Shown: positions 10,312 through 18,998 of the stretch, in pieces
Layout: each line of letters starts with the position of its first letter
How positions within the stretch are numbered: the stretch's first letter is position 1
NCBI GenBank assembly: GCA_963825405.1
Contig: CAWGTB010000015.1
Span: 62,001-126,000, forward strand
Direction: 5' to 3'
Origin: JACPNO01 sp963825405
GTDB lineage: Bacteria > Acidobacteriota > Terriglobia > Bryobacterales > Bryobacteraceae
Length of the DNA: 64,000 nt
Notes under the pieces: model-generated
The model's database searches: none
Told to the model about the DNA's origin: nothing
The model's input: the letters and a program-made list of their open reading frames with translations, nothing else
Translations under genes and position numbers: made by a program

Positions 10312-10708
10312 ATGGAAATCCTGCAACCGGCTGATTGGCCGCGTCCAAAAGGTTATGCCAACGGCATTGCCGCGCACGGCCGTTCGGTGTTCGTGAGTGG
10401 AATGGTCGGCTGGGACGCGCAGGGGAAATTCGTCAGCAGCGATTTCGCCGCGACAGACACGCCAGGCGTTGATGAATATTGTCGAAGTGTTGGCCGCAGC
10501 CAACGCCACGCCGGAGCATATCGTGCGCATGACCTGGTACGTGGTCGACAAAAAGGAATACGCAGCCGCCGGAAAACAGATCGGCGCGGCGTATCGAGAG
10601 ATCATCGGTTCCCACTACCCGGCGATGAGCGTGGTTCAGGTGGTCGCGTTGGTCGAGGACCAGGCGCGCGTGGAAATTGAAGTTACTGCGATGGCGCCGG
10701 ACGTGTAG
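10312..10708 (+). CDS. RidA/YjgF-family enamine/imine deaminase (one frameshift near 10455)
   Basis: A protein of about 131 residues of the RidA family, which hydrolyses reactive enamines or imines and releases ammonia. Family blocks include VFVSGMVGWDAQGKFV, the QTRQALMNIVEVLAAANATPE helix, and Y-x-x-M-S-V-V-Q-V near the end. One extra A near 10455 splits the frame (FAA then QTRQALMN). It is the last gene of the catabolic run. In a 2-aminobenzoyl-CoA pathway the ring-reduction product is itself an enamine, so a RidA enzyme here would make chemical sense; this role is my inference. Confidence 0.83.
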
Positions 10709-10726
10709 GTGTAAAATACAGGCGTC

Positions 10727-11734
10727 ATGAAACGTCTTCGCATAACCACTTACGCCATCGCCATTGGCTTGACTGCCTCCACCACATGGAGCGCGCCTGC
10801 TGGCAGCGGCGTCTTGCTGGTGGCTAATAAAGGCGACCATACGCTGGGCATTATCGATCCGGCTGCCAGCAAACAGATCGCGGTCGTCGCGGAAAATGGC
10901 GTGACCGGCCATGAAGTCATCGCGTCGCCTGACGGCAAGACCGCTTACGTTCCGATCTACGGCGATTCGGGCGTCGGGAAACCGGGAACCAACGGCACCA
11001 ACATTATGGCGATCGACGTGGCGTCCCGCAGTGTCGCCGGTAATCTGGATTTCGGCCACGGCGTACGTCCGCATTGCGCTCAGTTCGGTCCGAAGAACGG
11101 GCTGCTCTACGTCTCGACAGAACTGGAAAATTCCATTTCGATCATCGATCCGAAGACGCTAAAAGTGGTCGGATCAATCCCGACTGGCCAGCCGGAATCG
11201 CACATGTTCGTAATCAGCCACGATGGCAAGCGCGCCTATACCGCGAATGTAGGTCCCGGGACCGTCTCTGTGCTGGATCTCGATGCGCGCAAAACGCTCA
11301 AAGTGATTCCGATTTCTCCCACCACGCAGCGGATCGCGATATCGATGGACGACAAAATGGTCTTCACCGCCGATCAGACCAAGCCGCGCTTAGCTGTGAT
11401 TCAGACCGGTACAAATAACGTCGAGAGCTGGATTGATTTGCCGGGTCCCGCTTACGGCACCGCGCCCACGCCGGACGGAAAATGGCTGGTGGCTGCGCTC
11501 CCTACCGTAAACAAGGTCGCGATTATCGATCTTCAGACGCTGCGCGTGGCGCAAACCATCGATGTGCCCAAGACTCCCCAGGAAGTTTTAGTGCGGCCTG
11601 ATGGAAAGATGGCTTACGTCTCCTGCGACGCGAGCGGGAAAGTTGCGGCCATCCGCACGTCGGACTGGAAGGTCGACGCGCTAATCGACGCCGGCAAAAG
11701 TGCGGACGGCCTGGCGTGGAGCGCGGGCCGCTGA
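10727..11734 (+). CDS. Secreted YVTN-type beta-propeller protein
   Basis: A 335-residue protein with a signal peptide (MKRLRITTYAIAIGLTAS, with cleavage probably after TTWSA) and seven-bladed propeller repeats of the YVTN/lactonase type. Blades show the repeated pattern of V/I-I-D followed by S-P-D-G-K-x-A-Y-V (for example ISHDGKRAYTANVGPGTVSV and VRPDGKMAYVSCDASGKVA). Such proteins bind ligands or interact at the cell surface; a lactonase activity cannot be inferred from the repeats. It begins 18 bases after RidA and could be co-transcribed, but its content suggests an independent periplasmic role. Confidence 0.8.
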   Translation: MKRLRITTYAIAIGLTASTTWSAPAGSGVLLVANKGDHTLGIIDPAASKQIAVVAENGVTGHEVIASPDGKTAYVPIYGDSGVGKPGTNGTNIMAIDVASRSVAGNLDFGHGVRPHCAQFGPKNGLLYVSTELENSISIIDPKTLKVVGSIPTGQPESHMFVISHDGKRAYTANVGPGTVSVLDLDARKTLKVIPISPTTQRIAISMDDKMVFTADQTKPRLAVIQTGTNNVESWIDLPGPAYGTAPTPDGKWLVAALPTVNKVAIIDLQTLRVAQTIDVPKTPQEVLVRPDGKMAYVSCDASGKVAAIRTSDWKVDALIDAGKSADGLAWSAGR

Positions 11735-11759
11735 TATCTTCATCGAAAGGAGAGACGAC

Positions 11760-12386
11760 ATGAGAAATCCTGTTCGCTCAGCGGTACTCGCTCTCATCGC
11801 ATTTGTGCCGCTGGTTGCGCAATCGCCCCAAGGCTGGAAGGTGCGCGTCGATCGCAGCACTGCAGCTTCGGACCCGGACGCCGCCGGCGACGTCAAGTTC
11901 GTCACCATGGGTTCGGGCTTTCATGCCACCAATCCCAAAGCGGCCGTTTACTGGAATCCGGCGAATACCGCGATGGGTAATTACACTGTCAAGGGCACAT
12001 TCACGCTGATGAAGCCCAGCGGCCACAACAACTATTACGGTCTGGTCTTTGCAGGCAGCGGTCTCGATGGCGCGCAGCAGAGTTATCTGTACTTTGTGAT
12101 TGCGCAAAACGGGACTTGGCTGATCAAGAGCCGCGACGGCGACGCCACCAGCAACATAGCGCCGAAGACGCCCAACGACGCGGTGAAGCAGCCCGACGCT
12201 AGCGGAAAATCCACCAACGCTCTCGAGGTGCGCGTGGGCGCCGACAAGATCGATTTCGTGGTCAACGGCGTAATCGTGCACACGGAACCAAAGACCGGCG
12301 CCATGGCGAAGACCGACGGCATCTATGGCATCCGCGTCAATCATCTGCTCGAAGTACAAGTGGACGGATTGACGGTGTCCAAGTAG
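11760..12386 (+). CDS. Secreted concanavalin-like (DUF1080/LamG-type) protein
   Basis: A 208-residue protein with a signal peptide (MRNPVRSAVLALIAFVPLVA) followed by a beta-sandwich domain: blocks such as NYTVKGTFTLMKPSGHNNYYGLVF, VRVGADKIDFVVNGVIVHTE and GIYGIRVNHLLEVQVDGL resemble DUF1080 or laminin-G folds that bind or cleave carbohydrate. The start at 11760 has a good AAAGGAG site 6 bases upstream; the open frame extends to 11700 but lacks such a site. Stop and next start are 8 bases apart. I see no obvious catalytic residues, so binding is as likely as hydrolysis. Confidence 0.7.
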   Translation: MRNPVRSAVLALIAFVPLVAQSPQGWKVRVDRSTAASDPDAAGDVKFVTMGSGFHATNPKAAVYWNPANTAMGNYTVKGTFTLMKPSGHNNYYGLVFAGSGLDGAQQSYLYFVIAQNGTWLIKSRDGDATSNIAPKTPNDAVKQPDASGKSTNALEVRVGADKIDFVVNGVIVHTEPKTGAMAKTDGIYGIRVNHLLEVQVDGLTVSK

Positions 12387-12394
12387 CCGCTTCC

Positions 12395-14614
12395 ATGAAC
12401 CCTCTGGGAGGGTTGGTCACGTTGCTGATTCCGCTGCTCGCCGCCCAGATTTTGCCGACCGGTCACGTGGATGAACATCGCCGGCTGTTCGCCGATTTTA
12501 ACCAACGGCTGGCTGAAAATCCGCGCGACGCGTTGGCCTTTGCGCGCAACGCTGTCACCGAAGCCACGCGCTTGCAGCGGGACGATCCGCGCCGCGGCGA
12601 TGCCCTCGAAATGCTGTGTCTGGCCCTAATGAACGCGGGTGATACCGGAAAGATGCTGGTGCCAGTCACCGAACTGGTTCGCATTCGCAAAGCCGCGCAG
12701 CCGCCGGAGCCCGAGATCGAAGCGCTGGCTTTAGGGTTCTACGCGGTTGCGCTGTTTGCCGCAGACCGCGCCGAGGAATCCGACAAGGCGCTGCGCGATC
12801 AACTCGCGGCATACCGCCTTGCGTTTGATCCCCCAAACATCCAGTTGGCGCAAAAGCTCGAATTGCAAGCCGAAATGGTGCAGAACAATTTCGGCCGCAA
12901 AGCCTGGGCCATCGATCTTCTGAAAGAGGCGGTCGAGATTCGCCTCACCCATCCGGAGAGTTCCGCGGGCAAACTCGCCGAAAGCCTCGAGCAACTCACC
13001 CTGTATCAAATGCAGCGCGGCGAGATTTCCGACGCCGAGGCCAATCTGAAACGCGCCCAGGCATTGCTCGAAAAGGAGATCCAACGCGACCCGGCGCGCG
13101 AGGAAAACAAAGCCGGCCTGGGGCAGATTCTGGTACTGCGCTCCGGTGTCGCGGGGAAGCTGGCGAAGCGTGATGTAGCCGTGTCTTTGGCCGAGCAGGC
13201 GCGCCGCCTGACATTCCGCGACCGCATCCTCAGCGCGGAAAATGCCATCGGAGTGGCCGATTCGCTCAGCGTGACATACGAGAATCTGGGTGATCTACCA
13301 CGTGCCGTAGCTGAACAGAACCAAGCCGTGGACGTCTTTCGCCAGAATCAGGATCTGCTGGAAAAGGGCGATCTTGATGTCGGCCTTCTCGGCGATCTCT
13401 ACGTCACGCTTGCACAGCTTCATACCCAGCTCCTCAATCTCGACGAAGCGCGCCGCCACATCGCCATGGCGCACGACATCCTCGGCGACTCGGCGGAAGT
13501 ATTTTTCGCTGAATCCGAAATCGCCCGGCAAACGGGCGACAATGCTACCGCCGTCCGGCACTACCAGGAAGCGCTGCGAACGCGCAAAGAGAGCATCACC
13601 GAGGCTACCGTCTTCTTTGGCACGACGCGTAAATCAGCAGATGCTCCAAAGGGCCAAGTGGGTTTCGGCGGCGAGGTCGCCCCGGAAATATCGCTCGGCC
13701 GTGCCGCCGTTCTGGTTCCCGGCGCGCAGTTCAGCGACGCCACGTGGCACCATCGCAAGCGCCCGGCAGTAGTTCCGGTCGGCTCGTCAACCGAGGCCGA
13801 AAAGCTGCTAATACGAGAAGCGCAGACGCTCAAGCCGGCCGAACTCGCCACCGCCATTCGAGCGATATTGGCCTGCGCGCGCCTCTACCCTCATTCCGCG
13901 CTGGTGTTTGTCCACGGCTACAACGTCAGCTTCGAAGCCGCCGTGCAGCGCGGCGCGCAACTGATCCGCGATCTCAACTACGATGGCCCGGCATTCGTCT
14001 TTTCCTGGCCTTCGCAAGACCGGCTGCTGCGTTACAGCAAGGACCGCGCCATTGCCGATCAATCCGCCGAAAGCTTGGCCCAGTTTTTGCAGCAGGTGCA
14101 GCAGATCACGGGCGACGCGAGGATCCACATCGTCGCGCACAGCATGGGCAATCGTGTTTTGCTGCCAGCCTTGGCCAGCGCCACGTCGACTGCCGTGCGC
14201 GCGAAAATTGGCGAGGTGATTCTGGCCGCGCCAGCCGTTCCCCAGGTCGAGGCCATGCGTTGGCTGGATCAACTCAACGAGCAGGGCCTCCGCCACTTCA
14301 CGCTCTACGCCTCCAAAGTGGATTTGGCGATGTGGGCCGCGCTGGCATTCACCGAAGGCACGCTGCTCGCCGGCCACTCTTACAACGGCCAACCGTTTCT
14401 GCATCCCGGCCTCGAGAGCATCGACATCTCCGAAGCCGGCCTGACTCTGGATCTCAACCACGACGTGTTCGCGTCGAATCCGGTAATGGTGGAGGACATG
14501 AGGCAGTTGCTGCAAAAAGGTGTCCGCCCGCCGGACCATCGCCTCTCCACGCTCGAACCAAGAGGCAGCTACTGGTACTATCGCGAGCCCGTGGCCGCAC
14601 GGAGGGTTCCATGA
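12395..14614 (+). CDS. TPR-repeat protein fused to a DUF900-type alpha/beta hydrolase
   Basis: A 739-residue fusion. Residues 1-20 are a hydrophobic export signal. Residues about 30-400 are helical TPR-like repeats (for instance YVTLAQLHTQLLNLDEARRHIA and AESEIARQTGDNATAVRHYQEAL). From about 405 comes a DUF900-type serine hydrolase: an FFGTTR entry motif, FVHGYN near residue 505, FSWPSQ, the nucleophile elbow AHSMGN with Ser near 583, then YASKVDLAMW and a C-terminal His region. DUF900 enzymes are predicted esterases or lipases; no substrate is known. The stop overlaps the start of the DUF1223 gene as ATGA, so the two are translationally coupled. Confidence 0.82.
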   Translation: MNPLGGLVTLLIPLLAAQILPTGHVDEHRRLFADFNQRLAENPRDALAFARNAVTEATRLQRDDPRRGDALEMLCLALMNAGDTGKMLVPVTELVRIRKAAQPPEPEIEALALGFYAVALFAADRAEESDKALRDQLAAYRLAFDPPNIQLAQKLELQAEMVQNNFGRKAWAIDLLKEAVEIRLTHPESSAGKLAESLEQLTLYQMQRGEISDAEANLKRAQALLEKEIQRDPAREENKAGLGQILVLRSGVAGKLAKRDVAVSLAEQARRLTFRDRILSAENAIGVADSLSVTYENLGDLPRAVAEQNQAVDVFRQNQDLLEKGDLDVGLLGDLYVTLAQLHTQLLNLDEARRHIAMAHDILGDSAEVFFAESEIARQTGDNATAVRHYQEALRTRKESITEATVFFGTTRKSADAPKGQVGFGGEVAPEISLGRAAVLVPGAQFSDATWHHRKRPAVVPVGSSTEAEKLLIREAQTLKPAELATAIRAILACARLYPHSALVFVHGYNVSFEAAVQRGAQLIRDLNYDGPAFVFSWPSQDRLLRYSKDRAIADQSAESLAQFLQQVQQITGDARIHIVAHSMGNRVLLPALASATSTAVRAKIGEVILAAPAVPQVEAMRWLDQLNEQGLRHFTLYASKVDLAMWAALAFTEGTLLAGHSYNGQPFLHPGLESIDISEAGLTLDLNHDVFASNPVMVEDMRQLLQKGVRPPDHRLSTLEPRGSYWYYREPVAARRVP

Positions 14615-15354
14615 GCCAGAACCGAAGACAATTCGCGGTGGCCGTGATTTCCAGCGTGGCCCTCGCACAAGACGCGAATCGCAAGCCCGTGCTGGTCGAG
14701 CTATTCACTTCCGAAGGCTGCTCGAGTTGTCCACCTGCCGATCTGCTGCTGGAGAAACTCGATCGTTTGCAGCCCGTTCCTGGCGCGGCCATCATCGTGC
14801 TCAGCGAGCATGTGGATTATTGGAATTCCGCTGCCTGGAAAGATCCGTACTCGTCGGCGGTATTCAGCCGCCGCCAGCAAACGTACGCGAACCGGTCCAG
14901 GCTGGAGAGCGTGTACACGCCGCAAATGATCGTGGATGGCGCGGCTGAGTTCGTTGGTAACGACGGGCGGCGTGCGCAATCCGCCATCGCCGAAGCCAGC
15001 AAGCAGGAAAAAATCGGCGTCCGCATCGCAATAGTCGCGAGCGGCGTTCGCGTCGAAGTCGATGCGCTGCCAAAATCCGCCGGCCGCCGCGAAGCCGACG
15101 TGTATCTCGTACAGGCCGACGAGAGCGGCACCAACGATATTGCCGGCGGCGAAAATAAGGGCCGCCGCTTGCATCACATCGCGATGGCGCGCCGCATCGA
15201 AAAGCTGGGCACAGTGAGCGCGCGGACGGCGTTCAGCAAAGATGCGCCCGCCCAAGCGACCCCCGCCGCCATGCGTTGGATCGCTTTCGCGCAAGAGCCC
15301 GCAAGCGGCCGGGTTTGGGGTGCGGCAATGTCCGCCATTGCGGGATCGAGATAG
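14611..15354 (+). CDS. DUF1223 thioredoxin-like secreted protein
   Basis: A 247-residue protein starting with a short twin-arginine-like or Sec signal (MSQNRRQFAVAVISSVALAQ). It contains the DUF1223 hallmark LVELFTSEGCSSCPPAD, a thioredoxin-fold CxxC, followed by LSEHVDYWN and YTPQMIVDG, all conserved in this family. The biochemical role of DUF1223 is not established; the CxxC suggests redox or metal handling in the periplasm. It overlaps the preceding TPR-hydrolase gene by 4 bases. The frame is intact and the length is typical. Confidence 0.82.
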   Translation: MSQNRRQFAVAVISSVALAQDANRKPVLVELFTSEGCSSCPPADLLLEKLDRLQPVPGAAIIVLSEHVDYWNSAAWKDPYSSAVFSRRQQTYANRSRLESVYTPQMIVDGAAEFVGNDGRRAQSAIAEASKQEKIGVRIAIVASGVRVEVDALPKSAGRREADVYLVQADESGTNDIAGGENKGRRLHHIAMARRIEKLGTVSARTAFSKDAPAQATPAAMRWIAFAQEPASGRVWGAAMSAIAGSR

Positions 15355-15365
15355 AATACAAGGCG

Positions 15366-15954
15366 ATGAATCGCCGTGAACTTTTGCGCAACACACTCCT
15401 GGGCGCAGTAGGCGCCACTGCCGCCGTCGAAGCCCGTGAATTTCCAGCAAATTATGACGCCTCCAAAGAATTGGCCAACCCCAACTGGAAGCCTGCGTTC
15501 TTGAGCGAGCATCAGAACGAGAACGCTGCTCCTGCTGAGCGACATGATCATTCCGGAAACCGATACGGCGGGAGCAAAAACGGCGCTGGTGAATCGCTTC
15601 ATCGATCTGCTGCTGGCCGCCGAGACGCACGACACGCAGCAATCGTTCCTCAACAGCCTGGCGTACATCGACGGCGCAGGCGCGCAGCCGTTATGGCGGC
15701 GCGTTCGTGCATATTCCGAAAGAGGCGCAGCTCGAGCTGCTGCACTTTTTCGCGTATCCGAATTCGCTGCAGACGTGGGGCGAAGGCAAGACCGGCGAGC
15801 AGATCGGGCTACACCCACTTTCAGAATCTGAAGGGCTGGATTTCGCGCATCTTCTACAGTTCAGAAGCAGGCATGAAGGCTCTCGGATGGAACGGCGAAG
15901 CGCCGCACGGCGACTGGACCGGCTGCGATCCGGAGGCCAAGAAAGCGCGGCTGA
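15366..15954 (+). CDS. Gluconate 2-dehydrogenase subunit 3 family protein (frameshifted)
   Basis: Small Tat-exported subunit that partners a GMC oxidoreductase. The start MNRRELLRNTLLGAVGATA is a twin-arginine-type signal. Joined frames show the family blocks LSDMIIPETDTAGAKTALVN, FHIPKEAQLELLHFF-like, SSEAGMKALGWNGEAPHGDW and a terminal GCDPEAKK. At least four one-base insertions break the frame (near 15520, 15690, 15810 and 15940). With the last one removed, TGA at 15952-15954 ends the gene two bases before the ATG of the GMC gene, which is the usual arrangement. The subunit is thought to help export or maturation of the flavoprotein. Confidence 0.72.
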
Positions 15955-15956
15955 TC

Positions 15957-17653
15957 ATGCGGCACAGATCTTTCCCAAACCTTCGACGCGATCGTGGTGG
16001 GCTCCGGCGCCACCGGCGGATGGGCTGCCAAGCGCCTCTCCGAAGCCGGTTTGACACGTGGCGCTGCTCGAAGCGGGCCGCAATATTTCGCCCAACGAAT
16101 TCACCGAGCACATGCAGCCTTACCAAGCTGCAATTCCGCGACTATGTCGCCGGAGATCGTGAAGACGCGGCCGATCCAGAAGCAATGCTACGCCTGCTGG
16201 AGTACAACTACGATTGGTTCGTCAACGATCTGGAAAATCCATACAGCACGCCGCAAGGACAAGCCGTTCACCTGGCAGCGGCTGCGCATCGTGGGCGGAC
16301 GGACGCTGGTGTGGGGCCGCCAGAGCTATCGCATGAGCGATCTCGATTTCAAGGCCTACAGCCACGATGGCTACGGCCAGGATTGGCCGATCTCTTACGC
16401 CGATCTCTCGCCGTACTACGACATCGTCGGAGGATTACGTCGGCATCAGCGGCTCGGTAGAGAACAATCCCGGCGCTGCCCGATGGACATTTTCTGCCGC
16501 CCATGGCGATGACCTGCGGCGAGGAATTCATGCGCGACCAGGTGAAGAAGAAGCTGGGCCACACGATCACCATCGGACGCATCGCGATGCTCACGCAAAA
16601 ACCACAACGGACGCGCGGCGTGTCACTACTGCGGCCCCTGCGAGCGCGGCTGCAACACGTTTTCGTATTTCAGCAGCCCGTTTACCACGGTCAAAGATGC
16701 GCTCAAGACCGGCAAGTGCACGCTCGTCACCAACGCCGTGGTGGCGCACATCAATCGCGACAAGAGCGAGAATCGCGCCGCCGGCGTGACGTTCGTCGAC
16801 CGGATGACGCATCAGACCAAGGAAGTGAAAGCCAAGACGCGTGATCCTGTGCGCGCAGGCGCTCGAATCCACGCGCATTTTGTTGAATTCGACCACGCGC
16901 GAAGGCAGCGCCGGGCTGGGCAATTCCAGCGGACTGCTGGGTCGCGGCTTGATGGATCACGTCACCGGCGGCGCGCGCCACCGGCGAACTGCCCGGCTTC
17001 GAAGTGAATCCGTCGATGAACGGCGCGCATCGCGCCAACGGCATTTACGTGATCCGATTTCGCAATCTGATGACAGGGCAAACAGCACAAGCGCTTCATT
17101 CGCGGCTATGGATATCAGGGCGGCGCGGGGCCGCAGTTCGATTTCAGCGCGCCCGGATTCGGCGCCGGCTACAAGCAGGCGGTGGTGCAGCGGAAGCGTA
17201 CGGGATTTCCGCGGGCTGCGTTCGGCGAGTCGCTGGCGTATCAACGACAACTTTGTGGCGATCGACCCGAATCTGAACGACGCCTGGGGCATTCCGGCGC
17301 TGCACATCAGCATGACGCATCGCGACAACGAGAAAGCGATGATGGAGGATGCGGCGGTCTCCGCCGCCGAGATGCTGGAAGCGTGCGGCGCGAAGAATAT
17401 TCAGGTCAGCTCGCGCGTGGCCGAGCCCGGCATGGCGATCCACGAATTAGGAATCGCGCGCATGGGCGACACGATCCGAAGAAGTCGGTGACCAACGGCT
17501 GGTGCCAGTTGCACGACGTGCCGAATGTGTTCGCGATGGATGGCGCGTGCTTCGTGTCGTCAGCGATGCCAGAATCCCACGCTGACCATGATGGCGATCA
17601 CGGTGCGGGCTTGCGATCATCTGATGGAGCGGTTTAGGAAAAAAGAAGTGTAG
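15957..17653 (+). CDS. GMC-family oxidoreductase (sugar/gluconate dehydrogenase-like), heavily frameshifted
   Basis: FAD-dependent GMC oxidoreductase of about 560 residues after frame repair. The start reads ATG followed by one extra C, giving MGTDLSQTFDAIVVGSGATG, the FAD Rossmann motif. Other blocks: VGGRTLVWGRQSYRMSD, CHYCGPCERGCNTF (a Cys cluster seen in this subgroup), LCAQALESTRILLNS, MDHVTGG, and the C-terminal GMC signature ending in NPTLTMMAITVRACDHL. About 12-15 single insertions lie between 15960 and 17590. It should oxidise a sugar or alcohol in the periplasm and pass electrons to a cytochrome c, but no cytochrome gene adjoins it. The last codons read MERFRKKEV before TAG. Confidence 0.78.
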
Positions 17654-17666
17654 CGGCGGAAGGTGG

Positions 17667-17752
17667 TGCCGGAGGTGGGACTTGAACCCACACGCACAGT
17701 GAAGTGCGCCGGATTTTGAGTCCGGTTCGTCTGCCAATTCCGACACTCCGGC
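17667..17752 (-). tRNA. tRNA-Leu (anticodon CAA)
   Basis: On the reverse strand the acceptor arms GCCGGAG and CTCCGGC pair over 7 bp. The D arm, a 5-bp anticodon stem (CCGGA/TCCGG) with loop containing CAA, a long class II variable arm (GCGCACTTC...GTGCG) and GTTCAAGTC in the T loop are all present. The encoded CCA is read at 17664-17666. The long variable arm and the CAA anticodon identify tRNA-Leu decoding UUG. The gene is complete, but its 5' half, from the anticodon on, is duplicated at 18999-19038, marking it as an integration site. Confidence 0.95.
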
Positions 17753-17815
17753 GATTGAGCGTCTTTCTGATTGTAGCCTAACTTCCGGGTCAGATCGCCA
17801 GCAGGCCGGGTCACG
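17716..17815. repeat. Left copy of tRNA-anchored direct repeat (attachment-site-like)
   Basis: The first 40 bases (17716-17755), from the tRNA anticodon to just past its 5' end, are identical to 18999-19038. Similarity continues, with small indels and substitutions, through the upstream flank (GATTGTAGCCTAA) and into what looks like a decayed end of the membrane-protein gene (GATCGCCAGCAGGCC compared with ATCGCCAGCGCC at 19077). This is the copy that completes the functional tRNA. Confidence 0.8.
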
Positions 17816-17871
17816 ATCAGGAGGGACCTAGACCTCGGTCGCAAGAAAAGCATAAGCCTCTTGAGGGCGAG

Positions 17872-18111
17872 ATGATTCGCAAGATAGCAATGGTGTGGTG
17901 CGTGGCGGGCGCGGTGATGTTCATCTACGCCCTGGTGACAATCAAGGCATACCGGCGCGGTCTGGCCCGAAGCTTTGAGCCGATTTGGGCTTGGATGGCG
18001 GAGTCGTACGGCGCGGTGATAGGCTTCCATATTTCGGAGGGCCAGTTTCTTGCGCTAATGATTGTGCTGGTCATTGCGCTTGTTATCGGATTCCGCTTGG
18101 GAGCCCGTTGA
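17872..18111 (+). CDS. Small membrane protein of unknown function (island gene)
   Basis: A 79-residue protein with two hydrophobic helices, at about residues 5-24 (IAMVWCVAGAVMFIYALVTI) and 58-75 (QFLALMIVLVIALVIGF), separated by an amphipathic loop with two Trp residues. GAGGGCGAG precedes the ATG. I recognise no family. It is the first gene of the tRNA-anchored island and is followed after 43 bases by another small membrane protein in the same direction, so the two may be a unit. Coding is supported by the ribosome-binding site and the hydrophobic pattern only. Confidence 0.55.
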   Translation: MIRKIAMVWCVAGAVMFIYALVTIKAYRRGLARSFEPIWAWMAESYGAVIGFHISEGQFLALMIVLVIALVIGFRLGAR

Positions 18112-18154
18112 GTTGAGGTGCTCGGCGAATGGACCGGGAAGAAGGAGTCAGTCT

Positions 18155-18616
18155 ATGACAAGATTGACCGCGTGGGTGATCCGTCGGCCTAAACTCAAGC
18201 AAGGGATCGTCTCACTAATCGAAGGGATCGTCTCACTAAGCGAAGTCGCCGAAACCTTGTGGAAATTCGGGAAGCGGGCGTTCTGGGTATTACTGGCGTT
18301 CTTCCTCTTCTTCGCAGTGATTGGTGACATCCTCGTATACCTCGCCCCTTCCAGCCCTTATGCATATGCCTTCAAGTACAGCGTTGATGATTCAAACGTG
18401 ACGATCAGTCACCGACCTCACAATTGCGATTGGGGGTCGGCCCCGTTGGGCGATAAGCATTGTCACTACAAAGCGGAGGTGAGCAGCGTTCGTACGGGCA
18501 CCTCCAAAGATGGCACTACTCCGCTCGTGTCTTATGACGAAGGGAAGACGTGGAGCGTCAACACAGACCATGTAAAGCCATCGGTATTTGTTTTGTGGAC
18601 CAAGGTCGATGAATAG
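18155..18616 (+). CDS. Single-pass membrane protein of unknown function (island gene)
   Basis: A 153-residue protein. The start at 18155 has a GAAGGAG site 7 bases upstream; the frame is open further left but without a site. Residues 1-40 are basic and include a duplicated heptad (GIVSLIE then GIVSLSE) from a 21-base tandem repeat. One membrane helix follows at about 47-67 (FWVLLAFFLFFAVIGDILVYL), and the remaining 85 residues would be outside the membrane, with three Cys/His pairs (HNCDWG, KHCHYK). No family is recognised. The G+C and the position inside the tRNA island suggest acquisition by transfer. Confidence 0.6.
   Translation: MTRLTAWVIRRPKLKQGIVSLIEGIVSLSEVAETLWKFGKRAFWVLLAFFLFFAVIGDILVYLAPSSPYAYAFKYSVDDSNVTISHRPHNCDWGSAPLGDKHCHYKAEVSSVRTGTSKDGTTPLVSYDEGKTWSVNTDHVKPSVFVLWTKVDE
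18201..18242 (+). repeat. In-frame 21-base tandem duplication
   Basis: Two adjacent 21-base units (18201-18221 and 18222-18242) differ at one base. They duplicate seven codons in the cytoplasmic segment of the single-pass membrane protein. The near identity implies a recent slippage event. Confidence 0.85.
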
Positions 18617-18622
18617 TGGCGG

Positions 18623-18928
18623 CTACGTTTTAACTTCTCCAATCGCTTCAAGAAAACGTAATACGACTGCGGCACGGCTAGCGAAATTCTCAGCGAGAAT
18701 CTTGGCCTCTTCGATGGCTGGTTTTGCGGACCCAAACTGCTCGGCGTGTTTCTTCATGATGTATTTGCCCAGTTCGATTTCACTAAAACCAGGCTGGCGG
18801 ACAATCATGTTCAGATCACGATAGAATCGCTCATCGTCTGACCAATGGCGGGATGTCCACGTTTCGACTTTCAGGAAATTGTTTTCAAGTGCTTCATACA
18901 TCGCAATACCTCGGGCCTTCGCAGCCAT
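18623..18928 (-). CDS. Hypothetical protein, probably 5'-truncated (island gene)
   Basis: A helical, charged protein of 101 residues from the first available ATG (MAAKARGIAMYEALE...). The frame stays open upstream without a usual start codon: it reads CKVCGQTGYNARYHKKA before that ATG, with a CxxC pair that looks like a zinc-ribbon half, and then runs into the truncated tRNA copy near 18999. This suggests that the original 5' end was lost at the island boundary, or that it starts at the ATT at 18986-18988. The gene converges on the membrane-protein gene at 18155. No family is recognised and no role can be given. Confidence 0.5.
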   Translation of the reverse strand: MAAKARGIAMYEALENNFLKVETWTSRHWSDDERFYRDLNMIVRQPGFSEIELGKYIMKKHAEQFGSAKPAIEEAKILAENFASRAAVVLRFLEAIGEVKT

Positions 18929-18998
18929 AGCCTTCTTGTGATAGCGCGCGTTGTAGCCCGTCTGACCGCAAACTTTACATGTGACAATACGCTTTGCC

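Noticed and set aside
13744..14610. First 289 codons of a 536-codon frame ending in DUF1223
   Set aside because: The region is covered in another frame by the DUF900 hydrolase domain; DUF1223 begins at the ATG at 14611.
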